Assembly: GCF_001678755.1 (NCBI RefSeq)
Contig: NZ_LZDS01000028.1
Span: 1 to 64,000 of the forward strand
DNA from: Acinetobacter gandensis
Lineage (GTDB): Bacteria > Pseudomonadota > Gammaproteobacteria > Pseudomonadales > Moraxellaceae
Direction of reading: 5' to 3'
DNA: 64,000 nucleotides
Each line of letters starts with the position of its first letter. The first letter of the stretch is position 1. Both the position numbers and the translations under genes were made by a program. Below, in pieces: positions 53,514 to 62,413 of the stretch. The notes beneath the pieces were generated by a model. That model was not told the origin of the DNA. It made no database searches and saw only the letters and a list, made by a program, of their open reading frames with translations.

Positions 53514-54719
53514 TCATTCATTGGCCAACACATTTTTTGAAGATTGGCGGCCATGTAAGAGGTAATATGCCAAAATACAGCTAAAAGCAGCAAAAGCGCT
53601 ATATAAATACAATTGCTCATAACCTATGTAGTCAAGCAACATGCCAATGAAGTAAGGTCCAAAACCAAGTCCAGCATCAAGGAAAATGAAGAATGTTGAT
53701 GTGGCAAAACCCATACGTTCAAGTGGTGCACTTTTCACAGCGATGGTTTGACAGACTGATTGAATATTGCCATATCCCAAGCCAAGTAAACCTGCGCAGA
53801 GTAACAGCATCCAAGAACTATGCGTGATACTGAGTAAAATGAGGGCAATACCCATAATTATAAATGCAGGATAGATAATAATATTTTCACCTTTCCGATC
53901 CATTAAAGGCCCTGTAAAAGGACGCGAAATCAAAATCGCAATGGCGTACATTAAAAAGAAAAAAGAAGCTGTTTCAACTAAATTAATTTCTTTGGCATAA
54001 AAATTAATAAATGATAGTACGCCTGAATAACATATTGAGGCGAATAACATGATTAACGAAATGGGTACTGCATTAGGTTCTACAAATTGAGAAAACCAGT
54101 TTGGCTTTTTCGCAGCGACAACAGTTTCGACAGCTTTATTGGTTTTAGGTATATCAGGAACTTGTATCAGCCAAGCAACAACTAAACAGCATACAGCGAT
54201 GACTGTTGAAACAACAAAAATGGATTGATATCCGACATTGAGCATCATCCAAATAGCAAGGAAAGGGCCAATCGCCGTACCTAAAGTACTACTCATGCTG
54301 TAATAGCCAATGCCTTCACCACGGCGTGATGCAGGTAGAATTTGCGCAATGATTGTACCGAGTACTGTTGATGCCATACCCATCATAAAGCCATGCATAA
54401 AGCGCACAAAGAGCAGCATGCTGACGCCAAAAGGGATAAAGTACAGACCAGAGAAAAGTAAGAATCCTGTCAGACCAACAATTAAAGTAGTTTTTCGTCC
54501 AAAGCGCTCAAGAAATTTACCAACCAGCAGTCGTCCCACTAACGTACCGACAATAAATAGGCCTGAAATTAAACCAGCTTGTGCGGTAGTTGCGCCAAGT
54601 TCTGCTACGGCATAACCGACAATCACCACAACCAAAAGATAAAATGTCAGTACCAACTGGAAATTGATTGCACTCACTAATATAAAATTGCGTGTCCATA
54701 AGGCGGCATTATTTTGCAT
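53514..54719 (-). CDS. MFS transporter paired with a MarR regulator
   Basis: 401 residues from the ATG at 54719 (AGGTGAAGATC upstream; the frame begins with a GTG at 54728). Twelve hydrophobic helices, with motif A as GRLLVGKFLERFGRKTTL in the loop between helices 2 and 3, and a repeat RPFTGPLMDRKGENII in the second half, typical of DHA1-like drug exporters. It overlaps the MarR gene by 11 bases and is co-transcribed with it. An efflux pump under MarR control is the likely role. Confidence 0.9.
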   Translation of the reverse strand: MQNNAALWTRNFILVSAINFQLVLTFYLLVVVIVGYAVAELGATTAQAGLISGLFIVGTLVGRLLVGKFLERFGRKTTLIVGLTGFLLFSGLYFIPFGVSMLLFVRFMHGFMMGMASTVLGTIIAQILPASRRGEGIGYYSMSSTLGTAIGPFLAIWMMLNVGYQSIFVVSTVIAVCCLVVAWLIQVPDIPKTNKAVETVVAAKKPNWFSQFVEPNAVPISLIMLFASICYSGVLSFINFYAKEINLVETASFFFLMYAIAILISRPFTGPLMDRKGENIIIYPAFIIMGIALILLSITHSSWMLLLCAGLLGLGYGNIQSVCQTIAVKSAPLERMGFATSTFFIFLDAGLGFGPYFIGMLLDYIGYEQLYLYSAFAAFSCILAYYLLHGRQSSKNVLANE

Positions 54720-55155
54720 GATCTTCACCTAATTTTGCGCATTCTAATGTCTGGATAATACGATTAAAGATACTGACTGATTGCTGTATATCATTGGGGA
54801 GAAATTGACTGATCAATGCTTTTTCAAAATGATCAATTTCAACAGAGCATTGTTTAAATAGGTCTTCACCCTGTGGGCTTAGTATTAGTTTTTTTTGTCG
54901 TTTATCTTCAGTTTCAACATGAATTAAAACATTTAAGGCTGTAAGTGCATGTACACGTTTCGCTATAGAAGGCTTTGAAACATTTAAATATTCAGCCATT
55001 TCAATGGATGTACAACCGCCTTTTTCACGAATGACAAACATAACTTGCCATAGGGAATAATTCAGTTGATATGGAAGGAGGAGTGTATTGACTTCGTCAC
55101 TCATCATACGTGCGCAGCGCAATAATGAAGAACGGAATCCGAGTAGAGAATTCAC
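54709..55155 (-). CDS. MarR family regulator
   Basis: 148 residues with a GTG start. The winged helix is GGCTSIEMAEYLNVSKPSIAKRVHALTALNVLIHVETEDKRQKKLILSP in pieces at about 43-100, matching MarR, with dimerisation helices on both sides. It is the first gene of a two-gene operon with an MFS transporter and most likely represses it until a small ligand binds. The 5' gap is 188 bases and contains the terminator of the next gene. Confidence 0.88.
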   Translation of the reverse strand: MNSLLGFRSSLLRCARMMSDEVNTLLLPYQLNYSLWQVMFVIREKGGCTSIEMAEYLNVSKPSIAKRVHALTALNVLIHVETEDKRQKKLILSPQGEDLFKQCSVEIDHFEKALISQFLPNDIQQSVSIFNRIIQTLECAKLGEDHAK

Positions 55156-55252
55156 AATGGTTAACTAGGGTAACTATATTTAAGGCAACTTTACGCCTTT
55201 TCATTTTAATGTACAAGTGAATGGGTAATATCCGAGATAAGTGGTCATACAT

Positions 55253-55284
55253 AAAAAAGCCAATACGAATATTGGCTTTTTAAT
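55253..55284 (-). terminator. Terminator of the DUF805 gene
   Basis: AAAAAAGCCAATA-CGAA-TATTGGCTTTTTAAT; A and T runs allow use in either direction, but only the leftward gene ends nearby. Confidence 0.9.
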
Positions 55285-55343
55285 CACTTGAAAGATGAAA
55301 AATTAAATCTTTACATGATCGTTTTGCAGCATAGCAATGCTAT

Positions 55344-56117
55344 TTACTCAACGGCAGCTTCGGCAGCAGCTATAGCGTGTTCATTATTTGTTGTATCGGT
55401 TTCTGCAATTACAACACTTTCAACGTCTGCATACGCTAATTCTTCGCCGCTTTGTTGTTCAAGTTGTTGTAAATATGCGGCTAGCTCTTCATCACTCATG
55501 TCTGGTTCACCTTCAGACATCATGGCTTGTTCTTCGAGTTGAGCTTGGGCCATATTGTTCATCATGCCTTGCATATTGAGCATAACGGGTATCATAACCA
55601 GTAAATACACGATCATTAGCACTAAGTATAAACTGCCTATCACTTTTTCCGTTTGTTCAGTCGGGCGTTTAATACCGTAATTATTCTCACCCTGTGTGCC
55701 TTTGGCAGCCATCACATAAATACTGAAAATTGTGCCAACAAGTGGGATAAGAAAAACTAAACATAACCAACCACTTTTATTTAAATCATGTAAACGTCTG
55801 ATAGTAATACAGATCATGGCAACAAACATTGCAATGATAGATACAACAGCTAAAACGATAGCACTAATGCCTAAGGCAGAACTAAATAGCACATCAAAAC
55901 TACGTTCAGCTGAAGTAAAAACTGCAAATAGTCCGAGCGCAACAGTAATGCCTAAAACACAGCTATAGATCATACCAATGATGAATAACCAAGCTAAATA
56001 AGACAGGCGACCAAAACGTCCTTCAGGTGATAAAGGATGATCGGCTTTACTCGTCGCTGTTTGATATTGATTTGAAGATGGAAAAGGATTTAATTCACTT
56101 GTACTGAGTTCTGTCAT
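55344..56117 (-). CDS. DUF805 membrane protein with acidic C-terminal tail
   Basis: 257 residues from the ATG at 56117 (TTGGATACAAA upstream; a TTG at 56129 is in frame). The DUF805 core begins GRFGRLSYLAWLFIIGM and has four or five membrane helices with RRLHDLNKSGWLCLVFLIPLVG, the family motif. After a last helix near 165-185 comes a tail of about 75 residues that is glutamine and glutamate-rich (SDEELAAYLQQLEQQSGEEL), likely cytoplasmic. The function of the family is unknown, and the tail is longer than usual. Confidence 0.88.
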   Translation of the reverse strand: MTELSTSELNPFPSSNQYQTATSKADHPLSPEGRFGRLSYLAWLFIIGMIYSCVLGITVALGLFAVFTSAERSFDVLFSSALGISAIVLAVVSIIAMFVAMICITIRRLHDLNKSGWLCLVFLIPLVGTIFSIYVMAAKGTQGENNYGIKRPTEQTEKVIGSLYLVLMIVYLLVMIPVMLNMQGMMNNMAQAQLEEQAMMSEGEPDMSDEELAAYLQQLEQQSGEELAYADVESVVIAETDTTNNEHAIAAAEAAVE

Positions 56118-56292
56118 TTTTGTATCCAATATTTTATTTTTTATTTAATTCATAATGTTTATGCAGCAAGCGTATTTTAAGGAAAAACCATAATTGGTCA
56201 ATTTTTATTTAAAATTTAATAGCAAGATTTTAATAACTAGGTTTTAAAAATAAGGACGACTTTAAATATTCAGCCGTCCTTGCGTAATTTTT

Positions 56293-56847
56293 TTATTTTT
56301 GCAGTTTACGATATTCTTTTGGACGCATAGGGCGGCTAGCCTTCCATAAACCCTTTTTTTGCTTACGCGCTTTGTCTTGTAAAGCCATCATGTGTTTTAA
56401 ATGATTTTTATCGCGAATATATTCCTCATAAACCCATGCGGCGCCACGTTTTACCATTTCTTCATTCATACTTCTACGATAACGGTAAATCACACCAACA
56501 CAGCGACCATAACGGTCTACATCCGTAATTTGTACACGTACAAATTTTTTATAAACCATAGATTTGATTAGCCGTGCTGATTCTTTACCATAAGCTTGAG
56601 AGGACTCAGGTGCATCAACATAAGCAAACCGTAGTTTAGTTTCAGAACGACGCAAATTCATTCGATAGCAGGTGAGTGTATCGCCATCACTAATACTAGA
56701 TACGCGGCAAAGATAAGATTTGCCTTTTTTAAATGGTCTAAAAAAATCATTCAAAAAAACTGAGACTTTATAGACAATATAGAGGGTAATAAGGCAGAGA
56801 ATTGCACCGAGTGCGAGTAACAAACTAGCAGGGAGATTAGACAACAT
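56293..56847 (-). CDS. Membrane-anchored thermonuclease (staphylococcal nuclease family)
   Basis: 184 residues. A hydrophobic N-terminal helix at about 8-32 is followed by a basic stretch and the SNase domain: SSISDGDTLTCYRM, RFAYVDAPESSQAYGKES, DVDRYGRCVGVIYRYR and EEMVKRGAAWVYEEYI. The Asp, Arg and Glu residues of the catalytic site appear to be kept (in GDTLT, the R of LRFAY, the E of DAPE, and R of DRYGR). It degrades DNA or RNA with Ca2+. The N-terminal anchor places it at the inner membrane facing the periplasm or as a secreted form; unproven. Confidence 0.9.
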   Translation of the reverse strand: MLSNLPASLLLALGAILCLITLYIVYKVSVFLNDFFRPFKKGKSYLCRVSSISDGDTLTCYRMNLRRSETKLRFAYVDAPESSQAYGKESARLIKSMVYKKFVRVQITDVDRYGRCVGVIYRYRRSMNEEMVKRGAAWVYEEYIRDKNHLKHMMALQDKARKQKKGLWKASRPMRPKEYRKLQK

Positions 56848-57084
56848 AAAGCAGCAATATGTACAAATACATATTTTAAAAAATAAGTAAGTTATTTTAA
56901 AAGAAATTCAGTTTTTAAACTGTTGAATAAAACTACAAACAGTATTTCAAACCCTTATATAACAAGAGGTTGATCTTAAATTAGACAAATATTCATTGCA
57001 TAAATCGAGTTTTAAAATTGTATAAATTTTTAATCAATAGCTCGCAAATAGCCTAAGCGAATAAAGTTCCTTTATCAAAATAGC

Positions 57085-58002
57085 CTAAGCAAAAATTTTA
57101 GAAAGTTCGCTTCGCAAAAAGGCATGTCTAGAATTATCTTCCAAGTCTATGTGCCAATACATCCCCATATTAATTTTAGGCAGATTTACAGGTACATCAA
57201 AAATTTTCAAACTATCTGCCACTTGTAAATGTGTCAGGATATTCTTTGGAATCGTTAAAATAGCGTTAGGTTGTTGAGTCAAAATTTGTAGCGCAGTTGA
57301 ATAATGTTGGCAGCGTAAGAAGATTTGCCGTGAAAGTTTTTTACGCTTTAAATAAATATCTTCCACCAACACACCTGTACGACGTGAGGAAACACCAATG
57401 TGAGGGAATGAAAAGTAACACTGCTCATCCATTTGTGTATGTTGACTACATACCACAAACTCGTCTGTAACCAATTTTTGAAAAGCGACTTTGTCGCCAA
57501 AATTTTGTTCTAGATCAATAACAAAATCTATTTGCTGCGCAGCTAGGTCCGCGACTATCGTTTTACGGTCAAGTTTAAGACTTAAAAACTGAATGTCTAA
57601 TTGGCTTTTTTGAAAATGGTGTACGAGTCTTGGAAAAATAATAGGTTCAATTTCATCATGCACTGCAATTTTTAATGTTTGTACCATGGTTGGGTCAAAC
57701 TGTTGTTTTTGCATAGATATGTTCTGAATCGCAATCAAAGCATTTTTAATCACAGGATAAATTTGTTCGGCAAATGGCGTAGGTAACATTTTTGCACCTG
57801 CACGCACAAATAAATCATCCTGTAAATGTTGTCTTAAGCGTTGTAGTGCGTGACTTGCTGCTGATTGGGTAATACATAGAATTTGTGCAGCTTTAGAAAT
57901 ACTTCGTTGCTCATAAATAGCCACAAAAAGTGGATACAAATTGATATCGATTCGGTGAAATAGACTCATATCGATGATAGATTTTTTATGAATTGTATTC
58001 AT
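57085..58002 (-). CDS. LysR family regulator divergent from an acyl-CoA dehydrogenase operon
   Basis: 305 residues as drawn; the ATG at 57969 (MSLFHRIDIN) would give 294 and looks equally good, as neither has a clear ribosome site. The helix-turn-helix RSISKAAQILCITQSAASHALQRL is at about 33-56 and a ligand-binding domain follows. The neighbour across a 95-base gap is the acyl-CoA dehydrogenase gene, so control of that catabolic cluster is likely. Confidence 0.9.
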   Translation of the reverse strand: MNTIHKKSIIDMSLFHRIDINLYPLFVAIYEQRSISKAAQILCITQSAASHALQRLRQHLQDDLFVRAGAKMLPTPFAEQIYPVIKNALIAIQNISMQKQQFDPTMVQTLKIAVHDEIEPIIFPRLVHHFQKSQLDIQFLSLKLDRKTIVADLAAQQIDFVIDLEQNFGDKVAFQKLVTDEFVVCSQHTQMDEQCYFSFPHIGVSSRRTGVLVEDIYLKRKKLSRQIFLRCQHYSTALQILTQQPNAILTIPKNILTHLQVADSLKIFDVPVNLPKINMGMYWHIDLEDNSRHAFLRSELSKIFA

Positions 58003-58096
58003 ATTTAAATATGGGATTAAATCATTTTGTTCATATTAGATTTCAGGTTATGGTGTTGTAAAGATCAAAGAACAGAATATTTTGAGGGATGATGCC

Positions 58097-59338
58097 ATGT
58101 TTGAACTTTCAGCACGTGCACAAGACTATATTGAAAGAACTAAGAAATTCATTAAGGACGAAATTGAACCGATTGAAACGGAATTTTGGGCTGAAGTACA
58201 TGAGCTGAATCAAGGTGGTGATTGGACGAAATGGCAGTGGCCAGCGCAACTAGAAGTACTTAAACAAAAAGCCAAAGAGTCAAATCTTTGGAATATGTTT
58301 TTACCTTGTGAAAAATTAGGACAAGGCTTATCTGTTCAGGAATATGCCCATATTGCCGAATTGTCTGGACGCAGTTTGTTAGCACCTACAGTATTTAACT
58401 GTAATGCACCTGATAGCGGCAATATGGAAGTTATTTGGCGCTATGGTACAGAAGAGCAAAAACAGCAATGGTTAGCGCCTCTGCTTGAAGGAAAAATTCG
58501 TTCTGTTTTTTGTATGACAGAGCCTGCTGTAGCTTCAAGTGATGCAACCAATATGGAAGCAACAGCAGTTGTAGAAGGCGATGAAATTGTTCTAAATGGC
58601 CGTAAATGGTGGTCATCAGGTTTAGGCGATCCAAACGCAAAAATTATTATTTTTATGGCACATACGCCAGACGAAAACAAAGACCGTCATCACCAGCATT
58701 CTATGGTTTTGGTACCAGTTGAAACGGCTGGAGTTAAAATCGAACGAATGTTGCCGGTATTTGGTGATTACGATGCGCCACATGGCCATGGTGAAATTAG
58801 CTTTAATAATGTCCGTGTACCCGTATCCAATTTTATTGGCGGTGCAGGTCAAGGTTTTGAAATTGCGCAAGGTCGCTTAGGGCCAGGCCGAATCCATCAT
58901 TGTATGCGTTGCGTTGGTGCTGCTGAAAAATCATTAGAAATCATGATTGATCGTGGTATGACCCGCACTGCTTTTGGTAAAGAAATTTTAAAATTGGGTG
59001 GAAATTTGGAACGTGTTGCAGAAGCGCGTGTTGCGATTGACCAGGCCCGTTTATTGACGTTATATGCTGCTTATAAAATGGATACCATGGGCAATATGGC
59101 CGCTTTGACAGAAATTTCGGCCATTAAAGTCGTTGCACCAAGTGTATTAGAAAAAGTAGTCGATATGGCAATACAAATTCATGGTGGTGCAGGTGTATCC
59201 CGTGACACGCCATTGACAGGATTCTTTGCTCAAGCACGTTCACTACGCTTGGCAGATGGGCCAGATGAAGTGCACAAAGGTATGATAGCGAAGCTAGAGC
59301 TAGCAAAACGTGGTTACAGTTCACGCCGTAAAAAATAA
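58097..59338 (+). CDS. Acyl-CoA dehydrogenase, ACAD10/11-like
   Basis: 413 residues from the ATG at 58097 (GAGGGATGATGCC upstream; a TTG at 58082 is in frame). Motifs: SVFCMTEPAVASSDATNMEA, NGRKWWSSGLGDPNAK, GRLGPGRIHHCMR and the C-terminal QIHGGAGVSRDTPLTGFFAQARSLRLADGPDEVHKGMIAK. The WWSSGLGDP and LADGPDEVH signatures are those of the ACAD10/ACAD11 group. Together with the next gene, an APH-type kinase, it forms a split version of ACAD11, where the kinase phosphorylates a 4-hydroxyacyl-CoA and the dehydrogenase domain removes the phosphate. LvaC of Pseudomonas levulinate catabolism is a related partner. Confidence 0.93.
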   Translation: MFELSARAQDYIERTKKFIKDEIEPIETEFWAEVHELNQGGDWTKWQWPAQLEVLKQKAKESNLWNMFLPCEKLGQGLSVQEYAHIAELSGRSLLAPTVFNCNAPDSGNMEVIWRYGTEEQKQQWLAPLLEGKIRSVFCMTEPAVASSDATNMEATAVVEGDEIVLNGRKWWSSGLGDPNAKIIIFMAHTPDENKDRHHQHSMVLVPVETAGVKIERMLPVFGDYDAPHGHGEISFNNVRVPVSNFIGGAGQGFEIAQGRLGPGRIHHCMRCVGAAEKSLEIMIDRGMTRTAFGKEILKLGGNLERVAEARVAIDQARLLTLYAAYKMDTMGNMAALTEISAIKVVAPSVLEKVVDMAIQIHGGAGVSRDTPLTGFFAQARSLRLADGPDEVHKGMIAKLELAKRGYSSRRKK

Positions 59339-59475
59339 AGTAAATGTGAGACATAGCATGGTTTGAATATACAAGCCATGTTATAAAAATAAAGCAATAA
59401 CATAGCTGTAGGGCACCAAAAGCAACGCTTTATAGTAAAAGATATATACTAAGATTAGGGTTTAGGAAGAGCAGC

Positions 59476-60597
59476 ATGTCAGTAATTGATGTAGGTGGTT
59501 CAGTTCGTGATGGTGAAGAACTTGATGTACGTGCCGTAGGAAATTGGCTGATAGAACACGGTGAAGAAATTTCTGGGCCTGTAGAAGTAACACAATATTC
59601 AGGCGGTGCTTCAAACTGGACGTATCGTTTAAAATATGAAAATGCTGATTTAATCTTGCGTCGCCCGCCAAAAGGAACTAAAGCCAAATCTGCACATGAC
59701 ATGGCACGTGAATATAACGTGCAAAAGGCATTGTCGGAGTTTTATCCCGTATTACCAGAAATGGTTGCACTCTGTCAGGATGAATCAATCATTGGTTGCG
59801 ACTTCTATGTCATGAAACGAGTAGAAGGGATTATTCCACGTGCAAATTTACCGAAAGAGCTAAATTTCAATGAAACGCAAGTACGTGAATTGTGCATCAA
59901 CGTCATCGATAAATTAATTGAGCTACATCAAGTCCCGTATGAAGGCACAAGTCTCGAAAAACTTGGCAAGGGTGAGGGTTATTGCCGTCGCCAAGTTGAG
60001 GGCTGGGATGCACGTTATGAAAAAGCGAAGACCATTAACGTGCCTTCATTTAAATATGTACGTAAATGGCTGAAAGATAATATTCCTGAAGACAGTAAAA
60101 CTTGTGTGATTCATAACGATTGGCGTTTTGATAATGTCATCTTAAACCCTGAAAAACCAACTGAAGTGATTGGTGTATTGGATTGGGAAATGGCGACGTT
60201 GGGTGATCCACTCATGGATTTAGGTTCTGCATTGGCTTATTGGGTTGAAGATTCGGATAATGCGATATTTAAAGCGACACGCCGCCAACCAACAAATTTA
60301 AAAGGTATGTTCACGCGAAAAGAAGTGGTGGACTATTATTTAGAAAAAACAGGCATTCAAACAGATAATTGGGCATTTTATGAAGTGTTTGGCATCTTCC
60401 GTTTAGCTGTTATTGCACAACAAATTTATTATCGCTTCTATCATAAACAAACCAATAATCCAGCATTTAAAGACTTTTGGATTGTTATTCATGCCTTACA
60501 TATTCGTGCACTCAAACTGATTGGTTTACAAAAAATCGAAGCCAATGAAGTGGCGCAAAAGTACATTGATAAAATGAAGGAAATTTTAGGGAAATGA
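59476..60597 (+). CDS. APH-type phosphotransferase, ACAD10/11 kinase-like
   Basis: 373 residues, AGGAAGAGCAGC upstream. The nucleotide loop is YSGGASNWTYRL (about 38-49), the catalytic loop is HNDWRFDN at 213-220 (H213, D215, N220), and the metal motif is LDWEMATLGDP starting at Asp236. This is the kinase domain found fused to acyl-CoA dehydrogenase in animal ACAD10/11 and as LvaA in Pseudomonas putida, where the substrate is 4-hydroxyacyl-CoA. It is 137 bases from the dehydrogenase gene and overlaps the next by 4 bases. Not an antibiotic kinase on this evidence. Confidence 0.9.
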   Translation: MSVIDVGGSVRDGEELDVRAVGNWLIEHGEEISGPVEVTQYSGGASNWTYRLKYENADLILRRPPKGTKAKSAHDMAREYNVQKALSEFYPVLPEMVALCQDESIIGCDFYVMKRVEGIIPRANLPKELNFNETQVRELCINVIDKLIELHQVPYEGTSLEKLGKGEGYCRRQVEGWDARYEKAKTINVPSFKYVRKWLKDNIPEDSKTCVIHNDWRFDNVILNPEKPTEVIGVLDWEMATLGDPLMDLGSALAYWVEDSDNAIFKATRRQPTNLKGMFTRKEVVDYYLEKTGIQTDNWAFYEVFGIFRLAVIAQQIYYRFYHKQTNNPAFKDFWIVIHALHIRALKLIGLQKIEANEVAQKYIDKMKEILGK

Positions 60598-61292
60598 CCA
60601 CCATTTATCTAATCCGACATGGGCAGGCTTCATTTGGTGCAGAAAGCTATGACAAGCTTTCTCCCAATGGTGAATTACAGGCGCAAGTTTTAGGACGTTA
60701 TTTTGATGACATTCTAAAAGAAGCGCCTTATGTCGTAGCAGGATCTATGCAGCGCCATCAACAAACAGCGACTTTGACTTTGACAGAATGTTTTCCAGAA
60801 GCTGATGTCGTGACGGACAATGCGTGGAATGAGTTTAATCATCAGCAAGTCTTTGCTCAATATGAACCAAGGTTTAATGAGCCGCATTTACTCAAGCAAG
60901 ATGTTGCAAAAGAAGCCAATCCACGTGCGTACTTAGCAAAAATCTTTGAAGGTGCAATTGAGCGTTGGACAGGTGGTGAATATCACCATGAATATGAAGA
61001 ATCATGGCCAACCTTTAAAAACCGTGTTGAAACGGCTTTGCAAAACCTGTGTGATGAATTGGCAAAAACGAAACCGCGTTATGCAGTCGTATTTACCTCT
61101 GGTGGTGTGATTTCTGTCGCAGCAGGCAAAATTTTAGGTTTAAGCCCAGAAAAAACTTTTGCCTTAAATTGGGCGATTGCAAATACCAGTATGACTACGC
61201 TGCGTTTAGTTGGAAATGAACCACAACTACTCAGCTTAAATGAACACCACTTTATTAAAGCTGAAAACCCAAATTTACTTACATGGATATGA
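60594..61292 (+). CDS. Histidine phosphatase family protein
   Basis: 232 residues. YLIRHGQASFGAESYDKLS carries the phosphate-accepting His9; SMQRHQQTATLTL and SGGVISVAAGKILGL complete the fold. Its start overlaps the kinase gene (ATGA), so it is translationally coupled to an enzyme that adds phosphate. In animal ACAD10 a HAD phosphatase is fused to the same kinase; here a phosphatase of a different fold sits in the same operon. Substrate not known. Confidence 0.9.
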   Translation: MTTIYLIRHGQASFGAESYDKLSPNGELQAQVLGRYFDDILKEAPYVVAGSMQRHQQTATLTLTECFPEADVVTDNAWNEFNHQQVFAQYEPRFNEPHLLKQDVAKEANPRAYLAKIFEGAIERWTGGEYHHEYEESWPTFKNRVETALQNLCDELAKTKPRYAVVFTSGGVISVAAGKILGLSPEKTFALNWAIANTSMTTLRLVGNEPQLLSLNEHHFIKAENPNLLTWI

Positions 61293-61340
61293 AGTAAATC
61301 CTTTGTCGTAAAAGAACAGAAAAGTTATAGGAATTTAAAC

Positions 61341-62084
61341 ATGGCAAAAACAGTATTAATTACCGGTGCAAGTTCAGGTATTGGCGCTGGTATGGCGCGT
61401 GAATTTGCACAAAAAGGCTATAACTTAGCAATTTGTGCACGTCGTATAGAGCGTTTAGAAACTTTAAAGCAAGAACTTGAAAGCCAATATGGTGTTAAGG
61501 TCATTGCAAAGACTTTAGACGTGACCAATTACGAGCAAGTTTTTGAAGTGTTCCGTGCATTTAAAAATGATTTTGGCACTTTAGATCGCGTTATTGTGAA
61601 TGCGGGTGTAGGGGAAGGTCGTCGTATTGGTAAAGGTAACTTTGAAATAAACCGTTCAACTGTAGAAACCAACTTTATTTCTGCATTGGCGCAATGTGAA
61701 GCTGCTGTTGAAATATTTCGTGCACAAAATTCAGGCCATTTAGTGGTTATTTCATCCATGAGTGCTATGCGTGGCATGCCAAAACATTTAACTGCCTATG
61801 GAGCAAGTAAGGCAGGCGTTGCTGCATTGGCTGAAGGTATTCGTGCTGAATTAATTGATACACCTATTAAAGTGACCACAATTTTCCCTGGTTATATCCG
61901 TACTGAAATTAATGAAGGTGCTAAGAAACTTCCTTTCGAAGTCGATGAAAAGACAGGATCACGTTTACTTGCGGCTGAAATTGATAAAGAACCAGTAAAA
62001 GCCTATGTACCTAAATGGCCATGGTTGCCTCTTGGTCTTGCAATGAAAGTGCTGCCATTACGAATTGTCAATAAATTGGGTTAA
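61341..62084 (+). CDS. Short-chain dehydrogenase/reductase
   Basis: 247 residues, TAGGAATTTAAAC upstream. NAD(P) motif TGASSGIG at 8-15, VNAGVG near 90, VISSMSAMRG with the catalytic serine, and YGASKAG for Tyr and Lys. The Arg-rich segment AICARRIERL after strand 2 favours NADP(H). Last of the cluster that begins with the acyl-CoA dehydrogenase; it could interconvert a hydroxy and an oxo acyl intermediate. It resembles SDRs of lipid metabolism. Confidence 0.93.
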   Translation: MAKTVLITGASSGIGAGMAREFAQKGYNLAICARRIERLETLKQELESQYGVKVIAKTLDVTNYEQVFEVFRAFKNDFGTLDRVIVNAGVGEGRRIGKGNFEINRSTVETNFISALAQCEAAVEIFRAQNSGHLVVISSMSAMRGMPKHLTAYGASKAGVAALAEGIRAELIDTPIKVTTIFPGYIRTEINEGAKKLPFEVDEKTGSRLLAAEIDKEPVKAYVPKWPWLPLGLAMKVLPLRIVNKLG

Positions 62085-62116
62085 TAGATCAAGAAAGCTC
62101 TATCTTCGTGATTCAA

Positions 62117-62147
62117 ATAAAAAGCTCCATTTGGGGCTTTTTTAAAT
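62117..62147 (+). terminator. Terminator of the kinase/SDR cluster
   Basis: AAAAAGCTCC-ATTT-GGGGCTTTTTTAAA with one G-T pair in the stem, 33 bases past the SDR stop. Confidence 0.87.
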
Positions 62148-62413
62148 TCATTTTCTACCATTCAACACAAATAGATTTATACATTGTAAATCGTGTATTC
62201 ACACTAAGAATTTTCATTGGATGCACTAAATAATTTTAAACGCATAAAGGTTTTTATAAATTGAGTATTTACTCAGTTCACCATGTATTAAATCTATGAA
62301 AATAAATGATTTGTAGATTAAATAAGCAGATGAGTCAGGAAATCTTAAATAGCGATTTCCTTTTTTTTAATTTGCTTTAATGTACAACTGTTCATGAATT
62401 ATAGGTTTGTTCT
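62148..62413 (+). other. Upstream region of the desaturase gene
   Basis: Together with the terminator before it, this makes a 329-base gap. A hairpin with GGAAATC...GATTTCC arms occurs at about 62337-62362 (AGGAAATC-TTAAATAG-CGATTTCCTTTTTTTT), followed by a long T run only ~50 bases before the desaturase ATG. It could be a terminator of a short leader transcript or attenuator. No open frame is convincing. Confidence 0.5.

Noticed and set aside
59476..60597. Possible aminoglycoside resistance gene, because of the APH fold
   Set aside because: Operon context with an acyl-CoA dehydrogenase and the motif form fit metabolite kinases of the ACAD10/11-LvaA type.
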